A stretch of DNA of 64,000 nucleotides, taken from contig VGAK01000006.1 in the NCBI GenBank assembly GCA_016870775.1, positions 1 through 64,000 on the forward strand, given 5' to 3'. This stretch comes from Actinomycetota bacterium (GTDB taxonomy: Bacteria > Actinomycetota > Acidimicrobiia > Acidimicrobiales > Ilumatobacteraceae). The notes beneath the pieces are model-generated. The model was not told the DNA's origin. It did not search any database and saw only the letters and a program-made list of their open reading frames with translations. How positions within the stretch are numbered: the stretch's first letter is position 1; the number at the start of each line of letters is the position of its first letter. The position numbers and the translations under genes were made by a program. Below, piece by piece: positions 42,308 to 50,916 of the stretch.

Positions 42308-43486
42308 ATGGCCGACTCGACCACGACCGACGATCTCGACCTCTTCCGCGCCCGGGCCGCCGCGTGGATCGCCGCGAACAGAGGGCATGCGCCGCGCGAC
42401 TACGGGGCAATCTGCCCACCCGATCTCCTGGACGCCGCGCGTGACTGGCAGCGCCGCCTCCACGGCGACGGCTGGGCGGGCATCCACTGGCCGACCGAAC
42501 ACGGTGGACGGGGCATGGGACCGGCGCACCATGGTGTCTGGCTCGAGGAGTGCGCGAGAGCGTCGGTGCCCGCGATCCTCAACATGGTCGGGCTGGTGCT
42601 CGCGGGCGGCGCCGTGATGGCCTTCGGGACGGACGAGCAGAAGACGCGCCACCTTCGCGCGACTCTGTCCGCCGACCATGTGTGGTGCCAGTTGTTCTCC
42701 GAACCCGGCGCGGGGAGCGACCTCGGATCACTCTCGACGCGGGCCGAACGGGATGGCGACGAGTGGGTCGTCAACGGCCAGAAGGTGTGGTGCAGCGGCG
42801 GACGCGCCAGCAACTGGGGAATCCTGATGGCGCGCACCGATTCCTCCGCGCCCAAGCACGAGGGCATCTCGTTCTTCCTCTGTCCGATGGACGCACCGGG
42901 GATCGAGGTTCGCCCGTTGCGCCAGATGACCGGCGAGGCCGAATTCGACGAGGTCTTCTTCACCGACGCCCGAATCCCCGCCGACAGCCTGATCGGTCCG
43001 CTCCACGGTGGCTGGGGCGTGGGAATGGCGGTCCTCACGAACGAGCGTGGTCACATCGGGGCGAGTGTGATCGGTCTCGAGCGGCGCCTCGAGTCGATGG
43101 CATCGCTCGGCAGGGGACGCGTCGACGAGGCGCGCCTCGATGCGACCGCACGCCAGCACCTCGCCGCACTGCTCTCGCGTGGTCACGCCCTCAAGGCCAT
43201 GGCCCAGACACAGGGGCCCGTCGCTTCCACCGCGTCGTCGCTGATGAAACTCGGGATCACCGAGATGATGTTCGATGTCGCGATGTTGCGCGGTGCCGTC
43301 TCGGGTGCCGACGCGATGCTCGAGAGCCCCGACGCCACCGGAATGCTCGCAGCGCCCGGTGGCCGCATCGCCGGAGGGTCGAGCCAGGTGCAACGCAACA
43401 TCATCGGCGAGCGCCTGTTGGGACTGCCCCGTGAACCGAAGCCGTCGGGACCCGCGCTGGGCGACAGCGGGGGCACCGGGAGGTGA
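42308..43486 (+). CDS. acyl-CoA dehydrogenase
   Basis: A 392-residue acyl-CoA dehydrogenase similar to the one divergent from it. QLFSEPGAGSDLGSLSTRAERDGDEW and VNGQKVW are shared almost word for word, and the C-terminal signature is IAGGSSQVQRNIIGERLLG. The pair may form a heteromeric enzyme, as FadE pairs do in sterol degradation, but they are transcribed apart. Its TGA overlaps the GTG start of the hydrolase gene, so this one is coupled to the hydrolase. Confidence 0.92.
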   Translation: MADSTTTDDLDLFRARAAAWIAANRGHAPRDYGAICPPDLLDAARDWQRRLHGDGWAGIHWPTEHGGRGMGPAHHGVWLEECARASVPAILNMVGLVLAGGAVMAFGTDEQKTRHLRATLSADHVWCQLFSEPGAGSDLGSLSTRAERDGDEWVVNGQKVWCSGGRASNWGILMARTDSSAPKHEGISFFLCPMDAPGIEVRPLRQMTGEAEFDEVFFTDARIPADSLIGPLHGGWGVGMAVLTNERGHIGASVIGLERRLESMASLGRGRVDEARLDATARQHLAALLSRGHALKAMAQTQGPVASTASSLMKLGITEMMFDVAMLRGAVSGADAMLESPDATGMLAAPGGRIAGGSSQVQRNIIGERLLGLPREPKPSGPALGDSGGTGR

Positions 43487-44361
43487 CGGCGCACATCGCG
43501 TGCTCGGACGCCACGATCATCGAATCGCTCGACGGCGTGCGGATCGTCGTGCACGACTTCGGTGGATCCGGCTCTCCGGTTCTTCTCTCGCATGCCACGG
43601 GCTTCCACGCCCATTGTTGGGAACCCCTCGCGGCGAGTCTCGCACGGACGCACCGCGTGTTCGGCCTCGACCATCGCGGTTACGGCGACGCCGAGACGGT
43701 CGATCCCTCATCCATCTCGTGGCGCAGCTACGGCGACGACGCACTCGCGGCCGCGCGCCACGTGTCGAGATTGACCGATGGCGCACCAATCGTCGGGGTG
43801 GGCCACTCCATGGGGGGCGCCTCGCTCCTCATGGCCGCGCACCGGGAGCCGGCGTTGTTCGATTCGCTGTTCGGGTTCGAGCCGATCGTGTTCCCCCCAC
43901 CCGATCCGGCCGCGGGGGACCGACCCGAGAGTCCCCTCCCGGCAGGTGCGCGGCGGCGCCGCGCGTCGTTCCCCTCGTTCGAGGCCGCGCTCGAGAACTT
44001 CGCGTCCAAGCCCCCTCTGGCCTCGTTCCATCCGCTCGCGCGCGAGGCCTACGTGCGCCACGGCTTCAAGCCATCCGCTGACGGCGTGGAGTTGAAGTGC
44101 CTCCCCGAGCACGAGGCGCGCACGTACGAGACCGGCGGCACGAGCGGAGCCTGGGACGATCTACCCGATGTGTCGGTTCCGACTTGGGTGGTGTCGGGGG
44201 CGATCGCTGCGTTCCAGCCCTCGGCGTTCGCGATCCGCGTGGCCGAGAGAATTCCCGGGTCGACCTACGTCCGGTACGACGAGATGGGCCACTTCGGTCC
44301 GCTCGAGAGGCCCGACATCATCGCTCAACTCGTCGAGCGCACGCTCGCGTCACGCCGATGA
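43483..44361 (+). CDS. alpha/beta hydrolase
   Basis: A 292-residue alpha/beta-hydrolase. Nucleophile elbow GHSMGG is near 106-111, the oxyanion region is LSHATGFHAHCWEPL, and the catalytic His is in EMGHFGPLERP near 267. A variable cap domain occupies about 135-210. Substrate unknown; coupling to an acyl-CoA dehydrogenase suggests an ester or ring-cleavage product in the same pathway. GTG 43483 (GTGA) overlaps the upstream stop, and its own TGA overlaps the next gene's ATG. Confidence 0.87.
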   Translation: MTAHIACSDATIIESLDGVRIVVHDFGGSGSPVLLSHATGFHAHCWEPLAASLARTHRVFGLDHRGYGDAETVDPSSISWRSYGDDALAAARHVSRLTDGAPIVGVGHSMGGASLLMAAHREPALFDSLFGFEPIVFPPPDPAAGDRPESPLPAGARRRRASFPSFEAALENFASKPPLASFHPLAREAYVRHGFKPSADGVELKCLPEHEARTYETGGTSGAWDDLPDVSVPTWVVSGAIAAFQPSAFAIRVAERIPGSTYVRYDEMGHFGPLERPDIIAQLVERTLASRR

Positions 44362-44891
44362 CACCCGGCGCCGAGCGTCTCGACGCCCGCATCGACGCAC
44401 TGCTCGAGCCGGCGCGGCACAGTCGCACCGTGCGTTCGATCTCCGGGGCCGCGAGCACGGTCGGGGACTTCAGCATCATCTGGCACGTGATCGGTTTCGT
44501 GCGCGCGATCGACTCGCGCGACAGGCTCGGTCAGGCGGTGTTCCTGTCGTGTGCCCTCGGCGTCGAGAGCCTCGTGGTGAACCAGGGTGTCAAGCGGCTC
44601 TTCCGTCGCGCACGGCCGACGGTCTCAGGTGACGATCGCTTCGCCATGCGCACACCCTCGACCACGAGTTTCCCGAGCGGTCACGCATCGTCGGCGGTGT
44701 TCGCCACCATCCTGTTGGGGTCGTTCACCGGGGCACCGCTCGTGTGGCTCTGGGTCGGACTCGCGGTCCTGGTGGCGATGAGCCGGGTCATCGCGCGCAT
44801 CCATCACTTCACCGACATCGTCGGGGGTGCTGCGGTGGGGGCCCTGCTCGGCCTCGCCGCCCTCGCAACGGTCCCCGTCGTGCTCGGCTAG
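44358..44891 (+). CDS. PAP2 family phosphatase
   Basis: A 177-residue membrane phosphatase. All three PAP2 motifs are present: KRLFRRARP near 77-85, FPSGHAS near 103-109 and SRVIARIHHFTD near 140-151. Several hydrophobic helices surround them. It should dephosphorylate phosphatidic acid, undecaprenyl diphosphate or a similar lipid phosphate on the outer face. ATGA overlap at 44358 with the hydrolase implies coupling. Its TAG shares the palindrome CTAG (44888-44891) with the stop of the convergent gene. Confidence 0.88.
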   Translation: MTPGAERLDARIDALLEPARHSRTVRSISGAASTVGDFSIIWHVIGFVRAIDSRDRLGQAVFLSCALGVESLVVNQGVKRLFRRARPTVSGDDRFAMRTPSTTSFPSGHASSAVFATILLGSFTGAPLVWLWVGLAVLVAMSRVIARIHHFTDIVGGAAVGALLGLAALATVPVVLG

Positions 44892-46369
44892 GGAGCCTTC
44901 GTCACCTGGACGGGGAGATTCTGGATGGTCACGGACTGCACCTTGCCCTTGAGCTTCTTCCCTGCCATGTACACCTTGAGCACGTAGGCACCGGACTTTG
45001 CCGTGCGCGGGATTCGCACGTCGGCCCGGCCCTTGGTCACGGACTTGACGGTGCGCGACGACTTGGCGACGAGTGATCCCGCCTTGTTCCTCAATTCCAC
45101 GATGAGCGTCCCGGACGTCCTCGACGATGTCTGGTACCCGATGTCCACATAACCTCCTGTTGACGCATCGGTGGAGACTTGCCACACCGCTGCACCCGTC
45201 CGCGAGACCGTGAGCACCGGGGATGAGTAGTGGACGTCCGCGTAGATGGACACGCTCACGGCACCGGACTCACTGATGACGAGCGTGATCTGGCCCGCAA
45301 TGTCCGGCTGTTCCGAGGACGACAGCCTGAAATCCTTCGCCACCCGTGCCTCCAGTGCTGATCTCTCCGCGCCGGAAAGCTTTCTGCCGTCGGTGACTGG
45401 CCTTCCTGCAGAGTCCGCCAAGTGGTACCCGGCGCGTGCCAGCATCGGCTGGGTGAGCACGAGTCGGTAGTAACCGACGTTCAGCGAGCCGTCCGCCCTG
45501 AAGTGCGGGGCGCACACTTTCACGGAGAACGTTCCCGTCCGCGTGTCGAATACCGGGAATGCGTCACCCGTCCCGTAGGCGTCAGACTCCAGCACGGCGC
45601 CGTCGAACGGGGCGAACTTGGTGAAGATCTTTCGGTCAAAGAGGCTCGCCGACCACGCGGCGGCGTGACTGCGGGTGGCACGTGCGTTGGGATTCTTGCA
45701 GGCATCGGTCGGCGGGATCATCACACTCCGGGCCCCCGGACGGGACGAGACCGTCACCACCCGTCCGCCGGAGGGCTCAGTCGTCTGCGTGAACGCACCG
45801 CCCGAGCCCACCGACCTCATCACCGACATGTCGAAGGTCCCGATGTGAACCGAGATGCGGTACTCCACCGCCGGGTCGAGGTCATTGACACCGTCCCAAA
45901 GGTCGATCAACAGGGCACCACCCACCGTGCGCACGCTCGGGCTGACCCGCCCACCCACGCCCGACCTGCCCGTGCCACCGGCCCATTCAGTGCTCCATGC
46001 CGGACTCCTCGGGTCCGCCCCCTGCAGCCGGGGGGTCAGTCGCGTCCAGGGGACATCAGCAGAGATCTGCCTAGCATCGAGCGACCGCACGCAGTACGTC
46101 GACCTGCCCCCGGAGTAGGAGGACCCGTCGTCGAGGGTGGTGCCTGAGCAGACCGGCCAGAAGCCCCACATCGTCGGTCCGGCCGGGTTTGACTGCCAGC
46201 CGGACTCCTGCGGGTAACTCTGGAAGTCGAATGGCCGGCCGTCAACGGGGTTGAGCGCCCATGATTCCCCCGTGTCGGCGCTAGCGACACCCGACACGGC
46301 CACACAAGGCACGACACTCGCCAGAACCAGTGCAATCCCGGCTGTCAGTCGCTTGGTCAGCACGATCAC
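44888..46369 (-). CDS. large secreted protein of unknown function
   Basis: A 493-residue exported protein. The N terminus has a classical signal peptide (KRLTAGIALVLASVVPCVAVSGVASA, cleaved after about residue 30). The mature part has scattered Cys (PVCSG, YCVRS, DACKNPNA, KVCAPHF), suggesting disulfides, and a beta-rich C-terminal domain of about 90 residues ending in Lys-rich strands (KSGAYVLKVYMAGKKLKGKV), like an Ig-type adhesion or bulk domain. I do not recognise the family. GTG 46369 is chosen from the TACAAT 6 nt upstream; the frame open to 47548 crosses other genes and is rejected. Confidence 0.82.
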   Translation of the reverse strand: MIVLTKRLTAGIALVLASVVPCVAVSGVASADTGESWALNPVDGRPFDFQSYPQESGWQSNPAGPTMWGFWPVCSGTTLDDGSSYSGGRSTYCVRSLDARQISADVPWTRLTPRLQGADPRSPAWSTEWAGGTGRSGVGGRVSPSVRTVGGALLIDLWDGVNDLDPAVEYRISVHIGTFDMSVMRSVGSGGAFTQTTEPSGGRVVTVSSRPGARSVMIPPTDACKNPNARATRSHAAAWSASLFDRKIFTKFAPFDGAVLESDAYGTGDAFPVFDTRTGTFSVKVCAPHFRADGSLNVGYYRLVLTQPMLARAGYHLADSAGRPVTDGRKLSGAERSALEARVAKDFRLSSSEQPDIAGQITLVISESGAVSVSIYADVHYSSPVLTVSRTGAAVWQVSTDASTGGYVDIGYQTSSRTSGTLIVELRNKAGSLVAKSSRTVKSVTKGRADVRIPRTAKSGAYVLKVYMAGKKLKGKVQSVTIQNLPVQVTKAP

Positions 46370-46375
46370 GCCCAA

Positions 46376-46381
46376 ATTGTA
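46376..46381 (-). promoter_or_regulatory. -10 element, leaderless promoter of the secreted protein
   Basis: TACAAT on the minus strand, one mismatch from TATAAT, 6 nt before GTG 46369. It is one of the best -10 matches in the window. Confidence 0.55.
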
Positions 46382-46447
46382 TCCGAGAGACGGCGTGATG
46401 CGCCGCTCGTGAGGAATAGCGGGCGGTTTGGCGTTGTTCTTCAATGG

Positions 46448-47047
46448 ATGAACGCAACGTTCGCGATCACGTACGACTACCGGTGCCCGTTCGCGCGGCT
46501 GGTCCACGACCATGTGGTCACGGGGCTTCAGGACGGTGCCGACTGGGACGTCACGTTCCTTCCCTTCTGCCTGGGCCAGGCGCACGTGGAAGAGGGCGAG
46601 ACGGACATCTGGGACCGCCCCCACGAGGACACGGGTCTTCTCGCGCTGCAGCTCTCCGTGGCCGTGCGCGACCGCCAGCCGGGATTCTTCCTCGCCGTGC
46701 ACCACGCGCTGTTCGAGCACAGACACAACGGCGGGGGCTCGCTCCGCGACGAGGCCACGCTCCGCAGGGTGATCAGCGACGCAGGCGCGGACGCCGACGC
46801 CGCGTTCACGGAGGTCGCTTCCGGCCGACCGCTGGCCGCGATCCGCGAGGAGCACACCCGCTACGTGACGAGCCACAGCGTGTGGGGCACCCCCACCTTC
46901 GTGGTGGGCGACAGCGCCATCTTCGTGCGATTGCTCGACCATTCCCACGGCGACGCCGCGACCGCACGCTCCACCGTGGACCGCATCATCGCCGACATCC
47001 GCTGGCCGATCCTGAACGAGTTCAAGCACACCGTCATCCCAGGCTGA
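46448..47047 (+). CDS. DsbA-family thioredoxin-fold protein
   Basis: A 199-residue DsbA/HCCA-isomerase-like protein. The start TFAITYDYRCPFARLVHDHV has the active-site position CPFA, so only the first Cys of CxxC remains; the cis-Pro loop is in WGTPTFVVGD near 152-161. The lone Cys and lack of signal peptide suggest a cytoplasmic glutathione-transferase-like or mycothiol-related role and not disulfide formation. ATG 46448 is chosen; a second ATG at 46444 is out of frame. Confidence 0.83.
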   Translation: MNATFAITYDYRCPFARLVHDHVVTGLQDGADWDVTFLPFCLGQAHVEEGETDIWDRPHEDTGLLALQLSVAVRDRQPGFFLAVHHALFEHRHNGGGSLRDEATLRRVISDAGADADAAFTEVASGRPLAAIREEHTRYVTSHSVWGTPTFVVGDSAIFVRLLDHSHGDAATARSTVDRIIADIRWPILNEFKHTVIPG

Positions 47048-47116
47048 TCCCCCGGCCCGGGCAGACGACACATCCGGACCGGACCGGTCCCCCCGTCGAT
47101 GCCGCCGGTCCGGAAG

Positions 47117-47122
47117 TAGGTT
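47117..47122 (+). promoter_or_regulatory. -10 element, leaderless promoter of WS/DGAT
   Basis: TAGGTT ends 7 nt before GTG 47130. Confidence 0.45.
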
Positions 47123-47129
47123 GGATCGC

Positions 47130-48596
47130 GTGATCGACGCAGAGCGCCGCATGAGCGACACCGAGACATTGATGTGGCGTCTCGAGAAGGATCCGTTCCT
47201 CGCGTCGTCGTTCGCCAACATCACGATCCTGGACCGACCCCCCGACATGGATCGCCTCGCCGCGCGGATGGAGCGCGCGACCCTCTTGATGCCGCGCCTG
47301 CGCCGCCGTGTCCAGCCCGCGCCGGGCAACTTCGGGAACCCGACATGGGTCGACGACACCGACTTCGACATCCGCCGCCATGTGCGTCGCATCGCGATCG
47401 CCGCGCCCGGCACTCTGGCCCAGTTGCGCGACCTCGTCACCCTGCTGCTCGCCGACCCGTTCGACAGGTCGCGTCCGTTGTGGCAGTTCATCGTCGTGGA
47501 CGGACTCGAGGCCGGACGCAGTGCCCTCATCGAGAAGGTGCACCACACGGTCGGGGACGGTCAGGGCATGGTCGAGTTGTCGATGCTCTTCCTCGACCTC
47601 GAGCGCGACCCCGCACCGTTGCCCCCCGTGGAAGCCGAGACCATCGCACGCCTGGCTCCGGCGACCCAACCCGACGCCACCGAGGCCCTGCGCGACGCGA
47701 TCGGTGATTCGCTGCGCATCCCGATAGCAGTGCTGCGCCAGGTGCGCGACGTGCTCTCGGATCCCGCCTCGATCGGAACGATCGGGTCCTCGACGTCGGC
47801 CACCGTCAAGGGCGTCCTCGCCCAACTCTCCGAGACCGATCCGGCGCGCTCGCCGCTCTGGACGGAGCGTTCCCTCCGTCGCCGGCTCGAGACCATGCGC
47901 GTGCCGTACGCGACCCTGCGCGCGGCCGCCAAGTCGATGGGTGGAACCCTCAACACCGCGTTCGTCACGGCCGCCGCGCATGCCGCCGGCGAATACCACC
48001 GCCAACTCGGCGCACCGGTGGAGAGCCTGCGCGCCTCGATGGCGATCAGCACCCGCACCGACGACAGCGGGGCGAACGCCTTCTCGCTCGTGAGGATGCT
48101 GGTACCGACGGCAGAGATGCCGATCGCCGAGCGCTTCAGCGCGGTCAACGAGATTCTCGCCACGGCACGCGCAGAATCGCAATCGGCGAGCCTGGATGCG
48201 ATCGCTGCGGTGGCGACCCTCATCCCCACGTCCGTGGTGACGCGACTGGCACGTGCCCAGGCCGAGACGGTCGATTTCGCGACCTCGAACGTGCGGGGAG
48301 CCGGCGTGCCCCTCTACATGGCCGGATCCAAGCTCCTGGCCAACTACCCGGTCGGTCCGCTGGCCGGGGTCGCCTTCAACGTCACGCTCATGTCGTATCT
48401 CGGGAGCATGGATGTGGGCATCAACATCGACGAGGCGGCGGTGAAGGAGCCAGAACTGCTCACCGACCTGCTGCGCTCGTCGTTCGCCGCGATCAGCCTC
48501 GTGGGCGGGGACAAACTCCCGGCACGGGACTTGGACGACCCGTCGGGTCCCGCCCCCTCGCCGGTCAGGCGTCGGTGGTTGGCGCGACGGCGCTGA
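47130..48596 (+). CDS. wax ester synthase/diacylglycerol acyltransferase (WS/DGAT)
   Basis: A 488-residue WES/DGAT-family acyltransferase. The catalytic motif HHTVGDG (HHxxxDG) puts the two His at about 138-139; PLWQFIVVDGLEAGRSALIEKVHH precedes it, and the C-terminal half has TSNVRGAGVPLYMAGSKL and the N-block. It transfers acyl groups from CoA to alcohols or diacylglycerol to make storage lipid. GTG 47130 is supported by the -10; ATG 47151 is a possible shorter start. The last 32 bp overlap a small gene on the minus strand. Confidence 0.92.
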   Translation: MIDAERRMSDTETLMWRLEKDPFLASSFANITILDRPPDMDRLAARMERATLLMPRLRRRVQPAPGNFGNPTWVDDTDFDIRRHVRRIAIAAPGTLAQLRDLVTLLLADPFDRSRPLWQFIVVDGLEAGRSALIEKVHHTVGDGQGMVELSMLFLDLERDPAPLPPVEAETIARLAPATQPDATEALRDAIGDSLRIPIAVLRQVRDVLSDPASIGTIGSSTSATVKGVLAQLSETDPARSPLWTERSLRRRLETMRVPYATLRAAAKSMGGTLNTAFVTAAAHAAGEYHRQLGAPVESLRASMAISTRTDDSGANAFSLVRMLVPTAEMPIAERFSAVNEILATARAESQSASLDAIAAVATLIPTSVVTRLARAQAETVDFATSNVRGAGVPLYMAGSKLLANYPVGPLAGVAFNVTLMSYLGSMDVGINIDEAAVKEPELLTDLLRSSFAAISLVGGDKLPARDLDDPSGPAPSPVRRRWLARRR

Positions 48597-48729
48597 GCAA
48601 CGATCGCAGATCGAGCAGGAGGTCCGAGACCTCGGACGCAGAGACGAGTTCGCGCTTCATCATCCGGGCGAGCGCCTTGTCGATGACGGCAACGGCCTCG
48701 GTGACGACTGGTTCGCGCGTCTCGATCAT
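48565..48729 (-). CDS. small acidic/helical protein overlapping the WS/DGAT 3' end
   Basis: A 54-residue protein, mostly helix: VTEAVAVIDKALARMMKREL and VSDLLLDLRSLLSAV are two amphipathic helices. No family recognised; it might be a small partner or regulator. The ATG at 48729 has a near-ideal GGGAGGAAGAG ribosome site directly upstream, which is strong evidence of translation. TACCAT at 48793-48798 is a possible -10. It overlaps the last 32 bp of the opposing WS/DGAT gene. Confidence 0.65.
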   Translation of the reverse strand: MIETREPVVTEAVAVIDKALARMMKRELVSASEVSDLLLDLRSLLSAVAPTTDA

Positions 48730-48927
48730 CTCTTCCTCCCGTTCGGCGGTGAGCGGGCCGGTGACTGGCACCGGGACCTGCTCGCCGCCCTCATGGTACA
48801 GAGGTGGACCCGCGCACAACCGGCATGGTCCCGCCCGCGCCGCAGGCCACGAGTGACAATCGACCGCCACGGTGGCCTAGGGTTCAGCAGGGTTCAGCCC
48901 GTACCGGGCCTGGAGCGTGCAATCGAC

Positions 48928-49743
48928 ATGGAATTGAAGGACAGGACGACCGTCGTCACCGGCGCGGCGAACGGGATCGGTGCGGCCCTCGCCCGGCGGT
49001 TCCACGCGGCCGGGGCGCGCGTGGTGGTCGCCGACCGCGATGCGGCGAACCTGCGCGCGATCGCCGACGAGCTGAACGCCGTGCGGCCCGGCTCGGCGCA
49101 CGCCGTGATCGCCGACGTCTCGACCGAGGCCGGGAACGCACATCTCATCGGCGAGGCACGGCGAGCGTTCGGCTTCATCGACCTCTTCTTCGCGAACGCC
49201 GGCGTCGCGGTGGGGACCGACCTCGCCTCGACGGACGAGGCGATGTGGAGCACGGCGATGGACATCAACCTGCACGCGCACCGCTGGGCCGCCAAGCACC
49301 TCATGGAGGACTGGCTCGACGCCGGCGAGGGCTACTTCTGCTCGACGGCCTCGGCCGCGGGGTTGTTGGCCCAGATCGGCAGTGCCACCTACAGCGTCTC
49401 CAAACACGGAGCCGTCGCCTTCGCCGAATGGCTCGCGATCACCTACGGCGACCGGGGCATCAGGGTGACGTGCCTGTGTCCCCAGGGCGTCAACACGAAC
49501 ATGCTGAACCCGCCCGGGACCGTGCAGGGAGCCGACAAGCGCGGTGGCGATGTGGTGAAGGCGTCCGGTGCGGTGCTCGAGCCCGCGCAGGTGGCCGATG
49601 CCGTGCATGACACGATCGTGGCGGAACGGTTCCTGGTGATGCCCCACCCCGAGGTGCACACCTACGAGAAGCGCAAGGTCGACGACCGTGACCGCTGGTT
49701 GGCCGGCATGCGCAGACTGCAGGCCCGGGTGATCGGCGGCTGA
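48928..49743 (+). CDS. SDR family oxidoreductase
   Basis: A 271-residue short-chain dehydrogenase. TGAANGIG near 11-18 binds the cofactor, ADRDAANL at the end of strand 2 favours NAD, NAGVAVG is near 90, and the catalytic Ser, Tyr154 and Lys158 lie in STASAAG and TYSVSKHG. Substrate unknown. ATG 48928 begins the conserved N terminus. The end of the gene lies inside a 29-bp tandem repeat: the last two Gly codons and TGA belong to repeat unit 1. Confidence 0.88.
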   Translation: MELKDRTTVVTGAANGIGAALARRFHAAGARVVVADRDAANLRAIADELNAVRPGSAHAVIADVSTEAGNAHLIGEARRAFGFIDLFFANAGVAVGTDLASTDEAMWSTAMDINLHAHRWAAKHLMEDWLDAGEGYFCSTASAAGLLAQIGSATYSVSKHGAVAFAEWLAITYGDRGIRVTCLCPQGVNTNMLNPPGTVQGADKRGGDVVKASGAVLEPAQVADAVHDTIVAERFLVMPHPEVHTYEKRKVDDRDRWLAGMRRLQARVIGG

Positions 49744-49849
49744 GGCCGTCGAGACAGGCACACGGCGGCTGAGGCCGTCGAGACAAGCACACGGCGGCTG
49801 AGGCCGTCGAGACAGACACACGGCGGCTGAGGCCGTCGAGACAGACACA
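49734..49849. repeat. 29-bp tandem repeat, four copies
   Basis: Units at 49734-49762, 49763-49791, 49792-49820 and 49821-49849 differ at only one or two positions near the end (aggcaca/aagcaca/agacaca). Each contains the hairpin CGGC-TGAG-GCCG. The first unit includes the SDR stop codon. Unit structure resembles REP-type palindromes, but the family is not identified. Confidence 0.9.
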
Positions 49850-49866
49850 GAAACGGAGACGGTGAC

Positions 49867-50892
49867 ATGGGTGTGAGACTGGATGAATCCGACGAGTACA
49901 TGCACGAGCTCGGCCCCGAGTCGAACTTCAACGAGAGCATGTACATCAACTGTTTCGACCCGCGCAGCGAGGTCGGCGGCTGGTTCCGGATGGGCAACCG
50001 CGCCAACGAGGGTTACGCCGAGATGACGGTGTGCCTCTACCTGCCGGGCGGTCGCGTGGGGTTCATGTTCAAGCGACCCACGATCGACTCGAACGATGCC
50101 CTCGATGCCGGTGGTCTCACCTGGACCATGGTGAAGCCCTTCGAGGAACTGCGCATCGACTACACGGGCAAGGTGGTGGTCCTGGACGATCCGAGCCAGA
50201 TGTCGGACCCGAAGACCGCATTCGCGAACAACCCCTTCGTGGAGTGCGAGGCCCGCATCACGTTCGGCGGCAAGGGTCGCGCCAGCATGTTCGGAGGCGA
50301 ACCGGACCAACCCCACGAGAAGCCCGGCGAGGAGTTCGCCAAGGGCCACTACGAACAACTCGTCTCGGCGAGGGGTTCGATCAGGGTCGGCGAGGAGGAG
50401 TGGCAGATCGAGGGTTTCGGACTGCGGGACCATTCGTGGGGTCCCCGCTACTGGCAGGCACCGTTCTACTACCGCTGGCTCACGGCGAACTTTGGCGACG
50501 GGCTCGGCTTCATGGCGAGTCGTGTCGCACGTCGCGACTCGGACGGTTCGCGCGGTGGATTCGTGTGGGACGACGGCCAGATCCACCTCTGCGACGACGT
50601 GCGCATCTCGACGGTCACCGAGGGTGAGGACAACTACCACGACAAGGTGACGGGCGTGATCTCGTCGTCGCGGTCGGGCCGCGAGTGGCACTTCGAGGGT
50701 CAGGTGCTCAGCCTCATCCCCCTGCGCAACCGGCGCCAGGATCCCGACGGGAACTGGCTGATGACCCGGATCAGCGAGGGCATGACGCGGTGGCGCATCA
50801 CCTCGGGCGAGCACCAGGGCAGGGTCGGCTACGGGATGAGCGAGTACCTCGACCAGATCGTGGATGGTCAACCCGTCGGCATCGCCGAGTGA
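49867..50892 (+). CDS. CrtC/AttH-like lipocalin-fold protein (DUF7064-like)
   Basis: A 341-residue protein rich in beta strands. The motif GLRDHSWGPRYW near 180-191 is characteristic of the CrtC (hydroxyneurosporene synthase)/AttH-like double-lipocalin families, where Asp and His are thought to be catalytic. No signal peptide. It is often found next to SDR, LLM and CoA-transferase genes in actinobacterial lipid or steroid catabolism regions, as here. Function unknown. ATG 49867 follows GGAGACGGTGAC and begins 18 bp after the tandem repeat. Confidence 0.75.
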   Translation: MGVRLDESDEYMHELGPESNFNESMYINCFDPRSEVGGWFRMGNRANEGYAEMTVCLYLPGGRVGFMFKRPTIDSNDALDAGGLTWTMVKPFEELRIDYTGKVVVLDDPSQMSDPKTAFANNPFVECEARITFGGKGRASMFGGEPDQPHEKPGEEFAKGHYEQLVSARGSIRVGEEEWQIEGFGLRDHSWGPRYWQAPFYYRWLTANFGDGLGFMASRVARRDSDGSRGGFVWDDGQIHLCDDVRISTVTEGEDNYHDKVTGVISSSRSGREWHFEGQVLSLIPLRNRRQDPDGNWLMTRISEGMTRWRITSGEHQGRVGYGMSEYLDQIVDGQPVGIAE

Positions 50893-50900
50893 CGACCCGC

Positions 50901-50916
50901 CGGGATCACGTTCCCG
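50901..50916. terminator. short hairpin between convergent genes
   Basis: CGGGA/TCCCG with a 6-nt loop in the gap between 50892 and 50917. Confidence 0.35.

Noticed and set aside
44888..47548. 886-residue version of the secreted protein
   Set aside because: The extra N-terminal part runs antisense to the DsbA-like gene and part of WS/DGAT; a signal peptide and -10 element mark the true start at 46369.
49734..49849. CRISPR-like array
   Set aside because: Units are directly adjacent with no variable spacers, and no cas genes are seen.
49490..50006. Minus-strand frames through the 29-bp repeat (SVSTASAAVCLSRRPQPP)
   Set aside because: The frames are open only because the 29-bp repeat has no stop in them (29 is not a multiple of 3 so all frames are visited). 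They are antisense to real genes.
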